Source of the DNA: Thunnus maccoyii | Taxonomy: Eukaryota; Chordata; Actinopteri; Scombriformes; Scombridae | Length of the DNA: 64,000 nt | Assembly: GCF_910596095.1 (NCBI RefSeq) | Contig: NC_056545.1 | Span: forward strand, 2,836,001-2,900,000 | Direction of reading: 5' to 3' | Part shown: one piece after another, positions 1-12,120 of the stretch | How positions within the stretch are numbered: position 1 is the first letter of the stretch | Layout of the letters: every line of letters begins with the position of its first letter | The notes under the pieces: generated by a model | The model's database searches: none | Told to the model about the DNA's origin: nothing | Seen by the model: the letters and a program-made list of their open reading frames with translations, nothing else | Program-made: the position numbers and the translations under genes

Positions 1-807
1 AACAATTATTTACTGTATGTCAGGATCACTAAATATACTTGATCTTAAATTAGTCGTTGAAACTATCTTAACCAGCAGTCATCCACATTTACTTTATTCT
101 GTATCAACAGAAAAGAGAAAAGTCAAGTGCGTCATAAAAACACATCTGGTCATGTGACACTGGCATCATGTGATCTGACATTTGATCTCATACATATCAG
201 CTGCAACAGAATCTGATGGAAGGACTGAGGAATGTTAAGCAACGTAGCAAAAGAAATCAAACTGCATGTACAGTTTTGTAATATATCTGACTGAAAACAC
301 AAGAATAAATAAATAAATGATGTGAAATTTCTCTCACACATAATGCTGTACTGTAATATGCCATTTCATATTTCCACTTATTGACTAGTCAAAGAGATAA
401 TTATAAAATAAAATTTCCATTGAGTGTTAAGGTTACTTCCAGTGAATTCAGTTAAATTACACAATGATTAACTAAACACCTGGATATTAATTCATTTAAG
501 AATGTGTTCATTAAAAACACATTTAGCTAATTCTAAGTTCATATTTGAACTCTACAGAAACAACATGAGAGTGACTTTGCTGTTGTAAACATACTGTTGC
601 AACTCTACAAACAACATTTAGTTATATTTAAAATATAAATTCTAATCCTCTTCTAAATGTTTTCTATTTTAAAATAATATCATCTTTACAACAGCAATTA
701 TTTAGTAATGAGAAAGAACCAATAATGAGTATTGATAAGAGTAGTGATTGTCAGTGTGCAGTCACACATGTTAATATGAAAGTGACAGAATTTTAACGTT
801 TCGACTG
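1..807. other. AT-rich non-coding sequence
   Basis: No ORF with recognisable protein similarity, no RNA gene and no clear repeat is visible. The stretch lies upstream of the duplicated receptor exons. It may hold a promoter for them, but no convincing signal-peptide exon was found. Confidence 0.5.
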
Positions 808-2282
808 ATGTAGATTCTGTTGCCTTTAAAGTGGATAAAGATAATAAACACAGATATTTGTGTTATTTATATTCTAAAATATAGTTGGGCATTTAAAATA
901 AGTAGAAATACGTTTTTTGTTCAGTAAGGAGAGAAATAAGACTCCTTCATCACTAGTAGCATACTTTTTTGAAGGTGAAATGTTTTATTTTATACTTTTC
1001 AAGCATAAATTGGTGCCTTTGCCAGGATAAAAATTATGGACAGAATGCACCAACTTGCATTTTCCAGGAGAGCTTGACCCCGGACCCCCCTAGGTGACAC
1101 TCAGCACTCTTCACACAACTGAACACCAGCAAAAACTGCTCAGTCAAAAAAATGTTCTCACAAAAACCCGTAACTGTTTTTACTCTTCACAGATAATAAT
1201 ACTGAAAGTCTTCAGTGGACAGATCCTCACATGTCATCCAGCAGAGTACCTAACAGCGGGAAGATGCTGTCCTAGATGTCTTGCTGGTAAGATCTAACTG
1301 AAACATAAAAGCAGGATGTTTGCCAGCAACAATACTTACAGAATCAATCACTTCTGGGCTGATCAATACAGTTTACTGCTTGTTTATAAGCAGTAAAACA
1401 AAGTGATGCTTTTTCTGACAGCTGACTTTTACGTAGCTAAATGTTCCTTGTTTCTTAATTCAGACATGACAGAAGATTTACAGAAAGATACAATGCTTGT
1501 ACGATATTTGTCACCTGGTGAACAAGAGGGATCAGAGAGAGAAAAGCAATTATTTAAAACATAATGTGAATAATATGATAATTATAATGATAATAAATTA
1601 TTTCTTCTCCACAGGAAGTCGAGTTGAAACAGATTGTACAGAGTTCAGAAGCACATCCTGCCTGCCCTGCACTGATGGAACCTACATGAATCATCCCACT
1701 GGACTTAAATATTGTTTAACCTGTGCAAACTGTGATGCAGGTAGATTTACATTCATATTATTGAGAGAAATTTAAGCCTTAGTATCGATTTAAGGCCAGT
1801 AAGAAGTTTTTTTACTGCAAGTCTCACTGTCAATGCTGTAAGAAGTGAATAAACTGTCTGGTTGGCGGCTTCATTATGAAGATGCAGAGACTCAGCATGA
1901 CGAGTCTACTGCCTTGAGACAACTTCCACAGTGGAAATTAGAGCCTAACAAGCAAGTTTCCCAATAAAACTGTAACATTAAATTTCTACATGACAACAAT
2001 GAGGAAAATGATGATTAGAGGATTGTATCTGTGCTGTTGTTTTCTCAGTTTAATCTGAGATTGATCAATAATCACTTTTTTTCCTTTGTGTAGAGCATAC
2101 TGCCCTCTATTGAAGCATTACTGCTTAATTAATTAATAATTATATATAATATTTATTTAATTATAATTAATTATAACTACTTAAACGTACAGATTGCATG
2201 TAGAAACAAACACCACATAGAGAAATGTGATGAAATGCTGCCAGTGAGACAGTTTTAGTGCCACAACAGGTTGTTGTCACAT
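808..2282 (+). repeat. Tandem segmental duplicate, upstream copy (exons 2-3 of TNFRSF14-like gene)
   Basis: This segment is nearly identical, through introns and flanks, to 4119-5560. Homology starts at the shared block TTGCCTTTAAAG and stops abruptly after TTGTTGTCACAT. Copy lengths are about 1.47 and 1.44 kb. The high intron similarity indicates a recent duplication or ongoing conversion. Confidence 0.9.
1193..1740 (+). pseudogene. Duplicated TNFRSF14-like exons 2 and 3 (partial gene, status uncertain)
   Basis: Two exons, 1193-1286 (94 nt) and 1615-1740 (126 nt), are each flanked by AG and GT. They match exons 2 and 3 of the downstream receptor in length and phase. They encode the first cysteine-rich domain (motif [10 protein letters not shown], then CC-P-C) and the start of CRD2 (C-PC-DGTYM). 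Both reading frames are open, so decay has not begun. Substitutions include E-to-R after LTAG and M-to-R two residues before the last Cys. There is no signal-peptide exon upstream and no copy of exon 4 or later before the real exon 1 at 3183. They may be a dead partial duplicate, or alternative 5' exons if an unseen upstream first exon exists. Confidence 0.6.
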
Positions 2283-2370
2283 TATTAAAGATTGTTGACT
2301 GAACTCCTGTATTGCCTCAGTTTTTCTGACAGAAGACTTAGACCAAACTTGTTTATGCCAGCATTCAATC

Positions 2371-2436
2371 TACACACACACATACACACACACACACACA
2401 CACACATATATACATATGTGCGTGTGTGTGTGTGTC
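2371..2436. repeat. CA/TG microsatellite with palindromic centre
   Basis: A (CA)n tract passes through an ATATATACATATG core into (TG)n, so the two halves are complementary and could fold into a hairpin. Confidence 0.9.
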
Positions 2437-3182
2437 ACATGTACATTCTCTGCTCCCTTTTAAGACTTTATAACCTGGTTATTAATATCCCTGTAATATT
2501 ATAACATTATAAAGGTTACTGATCATCTGTGCAGGACTATTGTTGACTTCTTAAAGATGATGCAGCTCTGCGGCATGTTCTATTTTATTGACATGACGGC
2601 TTTGATGCGAGGATGTCTCATTTTGTTAAATGCCTGTTGCTTCGCCTCTTCCGCTCGTATCTCAGGTGGGAGGGATTAAGATGCGGAGGAGAGAGGGCGG
2701 AGATGTATAAACTGAGAAATGAGGAGAAGAGTGTAATGTTTTCTCCCTGTTCTCTGCTCTTCGGTCAGTCTACATCAGGTGTGACCAGTGACAGCAGCCA
2801 TCTGGGACTCTTGTCTTCTTTTCTTTGCTGTATAGTTTTCAGACTATTTAAATCGCATACTTACTTATTGTGAGCCTTAACTGGTGAAGAAAGTTTACAT
2901 TTTTCTGGTTGTCTCTATGTGGATTTAGTCCCGAAGGTCTCTGACAGGCTGCCGTAGCTATATGATGGAATTAGAAATATTTTATACAGATTATAAACTC
3001 CATGGATCACTGGACTATGATGTCTATCATCAGCTCCTCCCTCCTTTCTACTACCGCCCGCCTGAATTTCTTTTCCTGTAACAGACGAAGTCCTCTGACT
3101 TTTGTCCTGAATATTTTGTTAAAAAACACACTGGACTAAATGGCTCAAGACTTTATGACACAAGGTGGTAACGTGTGACATC
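2437..3182 (+). other. Probable 5' flank and promoter region of the TNFRSF14-like gene
   Basis: No repeat or other gene is recognised. A purine-rich stretch with a TATA-like ATGTATAAAC lies at about 2703. The transcription start cannot be set from sequence alone. The region ends at the start codon of the short first coding exon. Confidence 0.35.
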
Positions 3183-6100
3183 ATGACGTCGTCGTTGCTG
3201 TTTCTGGTAAGTGCCGCAGATTAGTTGAATTTGTCTGGTTCTGATTCTGAAGTATCGTCAGGCCTTGTCCTCTGGCGGAAGCTAAACGCCATTTTAGTTA
3301 AACGCGGTTCATGAAGGTTATTTCCCAACGGTTTATTCTTGGTGTGTTTCGCTGCTTTCACGGTACAATAATGTGTTCGAGTAAAGGAGTAAAGTTACAG
3401 CACATGTGATTGACAGTGTTGTCTGATGTTTATGAAGGTACCAAACTAACATTTATCACTAAAAATCAACTAGTTTCAACTGTCATGCGCAGTTTAAGGA
3501 AGTTCACCAGTCCGCACTTTGACGTCATCCTGTTGTCGACAACAAAATATTAAAGAAGAACACAGCGACTGTGTAAAGAAGTTTATATTATTAATTTCTA
3601 CTCAACATTGTGGGTGTATGTGATGTGTTATTGTGTGTAGCTTTGTATTTTGTATTATGTGTCCGGTGTGTTTTTTGCTTTGTACTATTTATTATTGCGC
3701 TGTTTTATGTTTTAATTATAAGGGGCTGCAGGTGAAAACTAGCTGTAAGCTAACTCTGGTACAGTACATCAAATGTTAACATTTATGTTTAACACTGTAC
3801 ATGGTCCCAATAAAATACAATACTACAATAACAACACAACGGGTTCAATAACACTTAATCTTGACTAAAAATGTAGGAAGTGTTTATTTGAACTGCGGTG
3901 GAAACATAATTGCTTCCCTTTTGTTGACATCACATGACTCCATTATAAACCATATTTCATCTCATACTGCAGGTTCATGAGGCTCATTTATGTCTCTCAG
4001 CCCCTGAACATAAACCAAGCATGAATATGTCATTTCTACTGTATGTTTTTTCTAGAAGACTACATTCTTTTTTAGAAATGTTTGTTTTTTATTTGTTGTA
4101 AATATTTTCTCATTATATGTAGATTTTGTTGCCTTTAAAGTTGATAAAGATAATAAACAGATATTTGTGTTATTTTTATTCTAAATTATAGTTGGACTAC
4201 AAGTTTTTGTTCAGTAAGGAGAGAAATAGGACTCCATCATTAGTAGCATACTTTTTTAAGGTAAAATGTTTTATTTTATATTTTTCATGCCTGAATTGGT
4301 GTCTTTGCCAGGATAAAAATCATGACCAAATTGCATTTTCCATGAGATTTTGACCCTGGACCCCCCTAGGTGACTTTCGGTGCTTGTTGCACAACCTGGA
4401 CACCAGCAAAACAGTTCAGTGAAAATGTTTTCTCACAAAAACCCAAAACTTTTTTTTTACTCTTCACAGATAATAATGATGAAAGTCTTCATTGGACAGA
4501 TCCTCACATGTCATCCAGCAGAGTACCTAACAGCGGGAGAATGCTGTCCTATGTGTCTTGCTGGTAAGATCTAACTGAAACATAAAAGCAGGATGTTTGC
4601 CAGCAACGATACTTACAGAATTGATCACTTCTGGGCTGATCAATACAGTTTACTGCTTGTTTATAAGCAGTAAAACAAAGTGATGCTTTTTCTGACAGCT
4701 GACTTTTACGTAGCTAAATGTTCCTTGTTTCTTAATTCAGACATGACAGAAGATTTACAGAAAGATACAATGCTTGTACGATATTTGTCACCTGGTGAAC
4801 AAGAGGGATCAGAGAGAGAAAAGCAATTATTCAAAATATAATGTGAATAATATGATAATTATAATGATAATACATTGTTTCTTCTCCACAGGAGGTCGAG
4901 TTAAAACAGATTGTACAGAGTTCAGAAGCACATCCTGTCTGCCCTGCATTGATGGAACCTACATGAATCATCCCACTGGACTTAAACAGTGTTTCACCTG
5001 TGCAAACTGTGATTCAGGTAGATTTATATTCATATTATTGGCAGAAATTTAAGCCTTAGTAATGATTTAAGGGCAGTAAGAAGGTTTTTTACTGCAAGTC
5101 TCACTGTCAATGCTGTAAGAAGTGAATAAACTGTCTGGTTGGCGGCTTCATTATGAAGATGCAGAGACTCAGCATGACGAGTCTACTGCCTTGAGACAAC
5201 TTCCACAGTGGAAATTAGAGCCTAACAAGCAAGTTTCCCAATAAAACTGTAACATTAAATTTCTACATGACAACAATGAGGAAAATGATGATTAGAGGAT
5301 TGTATCTGTGCTGTTGTTTTCTCAGTTTAATCTGAGATTGATCAATAATCACTTTTTTTCCTTTGTGTAGAGCATACTGCCCTCTATTGAAGCATTACTG
5401 CTTAATTAATTAATAATTATATATAATGCTTTATTTCATTATAATTAATTATAACTGCTTAAACGTACAGACTGCATGTAGAAACAAACACCACATAGAG
5501 AAATGTGATGAAATGCTGCCAGTGAGACAGTTTTAGTGCCACAACAGGCTGTTGTCACATGAAAAGTTTGTCACTTTCCAAATTCTGACGTTGATGTTGA
5601 AGTTTTTTCTGTTTGGTTTTGAGAGCAAGTTATCAGCTGAGACTTTGGTGTTGTCTGTTTTTTTCCTCAGTTTTTAAACAGCTGTGAGCTATTTTGTGTC
5701 AGAGGGACTTGCAGTAATATTAGAAGCGACCTCTCCTCACAGAAATCACATTTCCACGGGGTGATATGTACGGGTGGTTTTATTCTCCAGCCCTCATTTA
5801 TGCAGATATTCTCTCATGAATTCATAAATGGGAGAAACTATTGTTTCACATTTCCCAAAGATGTCATAAAAACTGAAGATTGTCTGTAAGTCAGAAAAAA
5901 GATCAGCATGCTGTTGCTGTCTAGTAGATTGAACAGAAGAGAAGTTTAGTATCTCATATGTAACCTCTGTATGTGTTGACAGGTTCTGGTCTGCAGATAA
6001 AGACATCATGTACATCAACATCAAATACAGTTTGTCAACCACTGGAGGGATTCTACTGTATGGACTCCACAGAGGACGGCTGTGTGAAAGCACTGAAACA

Positions 6101-9100
6101 CACAAGCTGTCAACCAGGACAATACATCAGACAAAAAGGTTGGTTTTCTCATGCTGACTTTAAGATTATAGTTGTAGTTGAAGTTTTAAATGGGAACACC
6201 ATGACCTGACAAACAAGTTGCTTATTAAAGCTGCACGTATTGATTTCTGTCCACTAGATAGCAGGAAAAAAGCAGCTCAATAATTCTGTAGAAAAAGTCA
6301 CAACTGAACACAGACCAGTCAACTTGTTGCTGTCAACTGGAACTTTTGCACTGAGTAAAATCATTGTAGTTGATTAGTGACTATGTGCAGTATATGTGAA
6401 GTAAACATGATTTTAACAAATAAAGGTACAAACAAGGCCTGTATAAAAACCTAAGATACTATAATAATAATAATAATAATAAGTTTATTTAGTATAGCAC
6501 CTTTCACAGAAATAGAATTCACATAATGATCCACAAGAATAAAAGTTAAAAATGCAACCATAAGACATACAAACAATAAAATCATAAGCCACAGGTTAAA
6601 GTTAACATATAAACAAAACACAGGCAACAGTGCACCCCAAAAGAAACACACAAAAGAGCAATCAGTAGACATCATAAAGTGAGACAAAGGCCAATTTGAA
6701 AAGATGAGTCTTTAGCTGCTTTTTAAAAGTTGCTACAGAGACCGCAGACCGTATGTCTAAAAGAAGAGAGTTCCATAGTCTTAGAGCCACTTCTTCAAAG
6801 GCATGATCACCTTAAGTTTTCAGTTGAGAGCGAGGGACAACCAGTACGCCCTGGTCAGAAGATGTTGATAATTGATCTACTGGCGATATAAGGATGGAGA
6901 AGGCCACAGATGTACTTAGGTGCCTGTCCATCTAGGGCTCTATATGTAAAAACAAAACCCTGAATGAATCCTAAACCTGATGGGAAGCCAATGTAAAGAA
7001 AAATGAGTCATCCTGCTGGACCTGGTTAACAGCCTTGCAGTAGCATTCTGGACCATTTGCTGATACAGGTGAAAAGGGAATTACAATAGTCCAGACGGGT
7101 TGATATGAAAGCGTGAATAATCATCTCTAGCTCTGGTTGTGATACAAAGAACCTGAGTTTTGTGATATTTCTTAGTTGGAAAAAAACATATATGGGTAAA
7201 TGATTTAATATGCTGATCGAACTGCATAGCCTGATCAAATACAACACGGAGATTTCTTAAATTACACCAAACAGCTGAGGAAAGGGACCCAGTACTCTGA
7301 GCAACCTTGGGAGATATATTGTCTGAGGCTATGATAAGAACCTCTGTCTTGTCTGTCTCTGTAAAATGTTGTTAGACATCCAGGCCTTATTGGCAGGCAG
7401 ACAGTTGTGCAACACAAACAGTTTGTTGGGGTTATCAGGCTTAAAAGATACATAGACCTGAATATCGTCGGCATAACAGTGATAGGATTCATCTCCAAAT
7501 TTGCTAATAACATGACCTAAGGGAAGCATATATAAAGCAAATAAAATAGGACCCAAAACAGAACCTTGCGGCACACCACAGGACAGAGGTGTGCAGGAGA
7601 CTCGTCATGCTGAGCTTGGATATAGGCCTGTAGTTATTGGGAATTTATGGATCAATGTTTGTTTTTTTCAAGAGAGGCTAAACAACTGCATGTTTGAAGT
7701 AAGATAGGACACAGCCAGATTGCAGGGAGCTGTTTATAATAGAGAGGGGGGAGGGGGGAAGAAGAGGGGATAATGCTGGCCCTTACATCTCTAATCATAT
7801 CTACAAAGAAGGAGAGAATTTTACTGCAATCCTTGACAAAACAGGTACATCTGGGGTTGCAGGAGTGACAGTGTTATTTATAGTGTCAGACAGGACTTTA
7901 GGCTTTTGTTTACTGGTGGAGATAAGATTGGAAAAATAAGAAGGCCTTGCATCTTTAATCATGCTGTTTAACTCGGTTAAAAGGTCTTTGTAGTAAAGAC
8001 GGTGAGCATGGAGCACACGCTAAGCAGCTGTTATGACCAATGTACACTGCAGGTGTGTTTAGGCTGCAGATGTGTAAACATCATCTTCGTACCTGCTTTT
8101 TTTTGCCCCAAAAGGCAAGAAAGAATGTGGTGAATATTTCACCCTGCTATAGCAGCTCCCAACGGTCTCTCCACATCAACCCTATGCTATGGTTTGACCA
8201 GAGATTCTTAACACAAGGTCGACTTTTTTGAAGTAATCTGGAGCTTTCAGCCACATCTCATGGCCTTCATCAGCAAATGGAGTTCACTCAGTTGTCATGG
8301 AGATGGTTCAGTTGTTATCATGTGACTTAAGTATGGAACTGTGGTCATGTGATAACAGGTGGTTGTATATGGGGGCAGATGGTGACCACTGTCACGACGG
8401 TCTCTGGTCAAATTTGAAGGGTCCTTGACCTCCAATCGTCCACTGACCACGTATCACATAGTCGAAATTATGTCATGTGTCAACAACTGAACCATCGTTA
8501 TGACAACTAAAGACGGGACAAGCTCCATAAAATTTCCACTTAAGGCCTAAATGCACTGGATGCATCTGACGTAAACCCATTGTTTTCAATGGCCGAACAC
8601 GCACTAGAAGCATTATGATGTGCGTCAAACTGCCTTTACGAGCCTACTCCGACCTTGTTTCAATTTTTGGAGCGTCAAATGCGGACCCAGCGACCAAAGC
8701 TGTGTTCTCTGCAGCCGAAAAAGAGAGAGATACCATAAGTCAGCTGAGCACCACCGAGCGAGAGAGAGAGAGAGAGAGACAGCGCGGCGGTGGTCGAGCA
8801 AGGAGAGTGAGCGGTAGTGAGAACAAAACCTCTGAATGAGAGAAATAAAACGTTATATTCTGATTGTTTTACGGCAGTTATGTTTTAAAGCAGAAATAAA
8901 TAACCATCAAACAGTCAACAGATGATTTACTGTGGACACAGACGCTCTTAGTTTCAGTTTCATTTCCCTCTGCATTTCTCCTTTTCATTCATTCATTACA
9001 TCCAACTAATGCAGCGGTTAATAGAAAGAACAAAATGAAAAACCTGTGTTGGTTCTGTGGTGTGAATTTCAAATCTGATGCCTGCAGTGCGCCATAGAAG

Positions 9101-11097
9101 TGTCAATTATCGCTTTCAGTGCGTTTGAGCCTTTAGTAGATCCTTCACACAGACTTGTTGTCATTCTTCTATTTCCAAGGGCAGTGATGAACCTTCAAGC
9201 TCTAGTTTGTCTTGAAAGGCTGTTCAGTGACTCCCACACTCTGCTGCATAACTGCACTACACAAAGGTCAGGAGGTCAATTCTGGGGCGAAGTCTGCAAA
9301 GCTCTTTCACATCTTGTCAGCCCTAAACATGATCAGTCTGACTGAGGGGCTGATTGGTCCATGGAGGACCAGAACCAAAAGCTGCTCTGGTACAATGGAC
9401 AGTCTGCACCATTTTGATATATTAGTTCATTTCCACCTTTGACAACCTGTCTTCAAATATACCTTCTTTCCTCTTAAGAGTGACTGAGGTGTTTGAAAAA
9501 GATAGTAGCAGCTCTCCAACTTCTGTGTGTTCTCCAATCTGTTCACTGTTTGGAACAGAGGTGTCGTTGTGTGTATGTAAAGTTAGACCTGCATGGACCA
9601 CAGTCTACCCTGCCAAGACACCACTACACCACTGGTTTGAAAGCCTCATGCTTCTAGAGGCATTTCAGTTGTTGGTGTCTCGTGCTCACTGGTACCTGCC
9701 ATGCTGCAGCCCTCACACCAGCGTTCAGATAGGACATGGTGCCAAAACAGAAACGTCTGATTGGTCGTTTCTGTTTTGGACTTTGTCTGGTGATTGAAAC
9801 ATAGGTGAGTCAGAGACAGCAGCCGTTCTGATCCAGTCTTTATCTAGTTAGGAAGGTTTCTGTTCCTGTTGTAATAGTCATAGAGAAAGTTTGCTCTATA
9901 TGGTGAAGGTGAGAAAACTTGTCAACAATCATTATTAAACAAAGGACTATTAGTGGATGTGTGATTTTCAAGTGTCAGCTTCAGCTTCACTGAAATGAAA
10001 TCAGACAGATGTGATGACAGTGATGATGTCATATAACACTGATGACTTCATAATATGTAAAGTGAAGTAGTTTCAATGTGTATATTTGTATTTGTGCAGG
10101 AACAGCTCTCAGGAACACTGAGTGCACTGACTGCAGTGATGGAACATTTTCAAATGGGACATTTACATCTTGTCAACCACACACACAGTAAGTGAAGCTT
10201 GACATCAGCCGTGGACACAGCTGGTTTCTAACAACAGCAATGAATTAGTGGAATCTATAAATGTTCCTTTAAAAATGTCCCTCTGTCATTCCAGATGTGA
10301 ATCACCAAAACCTCGGCTGATAAAACCAGGAACTGCTTCAGCTGATGCTGAATGTGGAAAAGAAAAATTAAATGTGACAGCGATTGTGATCTGTGTGATT
10401 GTGGTGCTTTTTTTATTAATTGGCATAGCTGGGTTAGTTTACTTCAGAAAGAAGAAATCAGGTAAGATTTGTTGTTATTTTTTGTATCAGACAATACAAA
10501 CATTATCATAGTTTTGATGGATGATACTTTCTGACAAGTCATGACATTGTTGATTAAGACTTTCTTCATTGTTTTATTATAGAAAAAAAGGAAAATGCAG
10601 ACATTCCCAAACAGGTATGTTTGTTGTCTCTTTTTGTCACTGTAATGAATGTACTTTAATAGATGACAAAGCTCAGTTTATTTAATTAATTAAATCATGT
10701 CATTAATCTCTTAATATTTCACCAAAAAGGAAAATACAAATGGAGAAAGGTCAGAGATGCTACCTGGATGCCATATAGTATCAGGTAAGATTTGTTGCTA
10801 TTTATTTGTATTTAGACAATACAAACATTATCATAGTTTTGATGGATGATACTTTCTGACAGGTCATGACATTGTTGATTAAGACTTTTTTTATTGTTTT
10901 ATTATAGAAGAAATGGAAAATGCAGACATTCCCAAACAGGTATGTTTGTTGTCTCTTTTTAACACTGTAATGAATGTACTTTAATAGATGACAAAGTTCA
11001 GTTTATTTAATTAATTAAATCATGTCATTAATCTCTTTAATATTTCACCAAAAAGGAAACTGGAGACGATATGTCAGAGAAGCAAAACAGATGCTAA
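3183..11097 (+). CDS. TNFRSF14 (HVEM)-like receptor, ten coding exons, complete
   Basis: Exons: 3183-3206, 4470-4563, 4892-5017, 5983-6138, 10100-10187, 10295-10461, 10583-10614, 10730-10784, 10908-10939 and 11056-11097 (stop). All junctions are GT-AG and the phases agree, giving 271 aa (human HVEM has 283). Residues 1 to about 21 form a signal peptide (MTSSLLFL plus [13 protein letters not shown]). Cysteine-rich domains follow: CRD1 [10 protein letters not shown]..., CRD2 PC-DGTYM...CANCDSGSGL, CRD3 [11 protein letters not shown], and a partial CRD4 ending SADAEC. A single hydrophobic helix ([20 protein letters not shown]) precedes a basic stop-transfer RKKK. The short tail carries two copies of ENADIPKQE, giving two PxQE TRAF2-type motifs read across splice junctions. 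By family, it should be a plasma-membrane receptor of lymphoid cells signalling through TRAFs; its ligand in fish is not evident here. TNFRSF5-like (CD40) is an alternative, but the ECCPMC CRD1 fits HVEM better. The start choice rests on phase and the signal peptide. Confidence 0.85.
3207..4118 (+). other. Intron 1 of the TNFRSF14-like gene, proximal part
   Basis: Unique AT-rich intron sequence. No element is recognised before the duplicated block begins. Confidence 0.6.
4119..5560 (+). repeat. Tandem segmental duplicate, downstream copy
   Basis: This is the partner of 808-2282. It contains the functional exons 2 and 3 of the receptor and their introns. Flanks on both sides differ from the upstream copy, which fixes the duplication limits. 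Confidence 0.9.
6462..8020 (-). mobile_element. L2-like LINE remnant inside receptor intron 4
   Basis: Read on the minus strand in order are: a segment between endonuclease and RT (8016-7801, [20 protein letters not shown]); the RT core (7574-7329, [19 protein letters not shown] then [11 protein letters not shown], the catalytic YADD); and a thumb/C-terminal part (7247-7026, [29 protein letters not shown]). The 3' end (about 6480) has the fish L2-type tail GTGAAAGGTGCTATACTAAA followed by an ATT-repeat run at 6462-6481. It is 5'-truncated and split by frameshifts and a G-rich replacement near 7750, so it is old and inactive. Part of 6690-7020 may be a separate, co-inserted repeat. Confidence 0.75.
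8021..8923. other. Receptor intron 4, unassigned part
   Basis: No gene is seen. There is a short GAGA-rich purine run at about 8757-8790. Nothing else is recognisable. Confidence 0.5.
8924..9147 (+). repeat. Unassigned dispersed repeat, copy 1 (partner at 35316-35506)
   Basis: About 200 bp aligns in the same orientation with sequence downstream of the H3 gene. Shared blocks include CTCTTAGTTTCA, CATTCATTA and AACCTGTGTTGGTTCT. The two copies have diverged with small indels. No coding capacity or terminal repeats are seen. Confidence 0.7.
9148..10099. other. Receptor intron 4, distal part with one perfect hairpin
   Basis: No gene is recognised. A perfect inverted repeat (14-bp arms 9742-9755 and 9766-9779, 10-nt loop) lies within it. 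Confidence 0.5.
10462..10784 (+). repeat. 323-bp tandem duplication, unit 1 (intron 6 to exon 8 of the receptor)
   Basis: It runs from the exon 6 donor to the end of exon 8. It is collinear with 10785-11107, which has the same length and the same order intron, 32-nt exon, intron, exon ending GTATCAG. Confidence 0.95.
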
Positions 11098-11107
11098 ACA
11101 GTATCAG
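10785..11107 (+). repeat. 323-bp tandem duplication, unit 2 (intron 8 to exon 10 of the receptor)
   Basis: Second unit of the duplication. Its 32-nt exon again encodes ENADIPKQ. Its last exon has diverged and supplies the stop codon. Introns of both units remain very similar, so the duplication is young. Confidence 0.95.
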
Positions 11108-12120
11108 GTAAGACAGCAGTGTGTTTTCTCTTGAAATGTTCATTGACTGATGACTGTCTGGCTGAGCTACACTCTGTGATGTCTTTTTAAATGTAAAAGA
11201 TGTTTCTGCTCTTTAGGATGAGACCATCAGGACAGGAACTTGTACACTTTCTGACCCTGCAGAGTAAATGTGATCTAGAATCCAGTTTACAATCCAGGTT
11301 GGATTCTAGCACATTGTCTTTGCAGTGATGAGAAATAAAACAAGTCCAAGTTTGATTTCCTGAACTTTACTACAGACTGAAAATATCCTCTAAGAACTGC
11401 TTGTCTACAGTCTGCATCATTATTTCCCATAGATGTTATTAAATGTTGTAGGACGACTGTCAGATGTTGTGAAACTATTGAAAGTTATTGTGTTGATTAG
11501 TTTTCTTGTTAAAATGATCTAATGATCCCTGTAGATGATTCAAACCAAACATACAGAAGTGAATGTGGAAGTATTTTTATTTTGGATTTACAGGAGCAAC
11601 AGCTGTGAGTTATATTGTTCCCTTTAAAATGGAGGCTCGAGGGATCGGCCCTGTGAGTACTGACACAGGGGAAGATAGAAATAAAAGCAACTTTAAATAG
11701 AGATTCATCCTTTAAACCAGTAAATGTTACAAACCTGTGAAAACATGTTGGATGAAAACTAAATGTAGCTGCTGAAGAGTCTTGATACTAAGAGCTCATT
11801 AATCATCAACATTTATTGACTTATAATTCACCCAGACTGGGATGTAAAATGTACTAATTAGTGCTCATGTATTGTGGTTGTGATTGTGCACCACAGTGAT
11901 TCATCAGACTCATAAAGAGCTACAAGGTCCTAAGAATTTTGATTTCAGATGATATACATGTAATAATGTACAGTATGAGTGTGTATATACGTTCTTTTTA
12001 CATGTTTGTTTTGTACAGAACATACTTTATGTTTAAAAGGTGTGTATAGATGTATAAAAAGTGTATTTTGTGTTCATTTCAACGTTTTAAAAAGACATTA
12101 AAGCCTTGAATCATGGACTG
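11098..12120 (+). other. 3' UTR of the TNFRSF14-like gene
   Basis: The stop exon continues to a GT donor at 11108. An AG acceptor at 11216 opens the main 3' UTR exon. Poly(A) signals are AATAAA at 11334-11339 and ATTAAA at 12097-12102. A 10-bp perfect stem with a 15-nt loop lies at 11275-11309. A stop codon just 10 nt before the donor would not be expected to trigger nonsense-mediated decay. Confidence 0.55.

Noticed and set aside
564-590. Possible signal-peptide exon for the duplicated receptor exons (ATG AGA GTG ACT TTG CTG)
   Set aside because: The nearby GT donor would leave phase 2, while exon 2 needs phase 0, and the peptide is too short to judge.
6451-6687. 78-codon hydrophobic minus-strand ORF
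   Set aside because: It starts in an ATT-repeat tail of the L2-like LINE. The Ile/Val/Leu content is a by-product of AT-rich sequence.
8615-8839. Arg/Glu-rich ORFs over a GAGA tract
   Set aside because: The product of a purine microsatellite, not a gene.
9480-9797. 105-codon ORF in receptor intron 4
   Set aside because: No domain, no homologous copy, mixed low-information composition, and it lies in an intron of the receptor.
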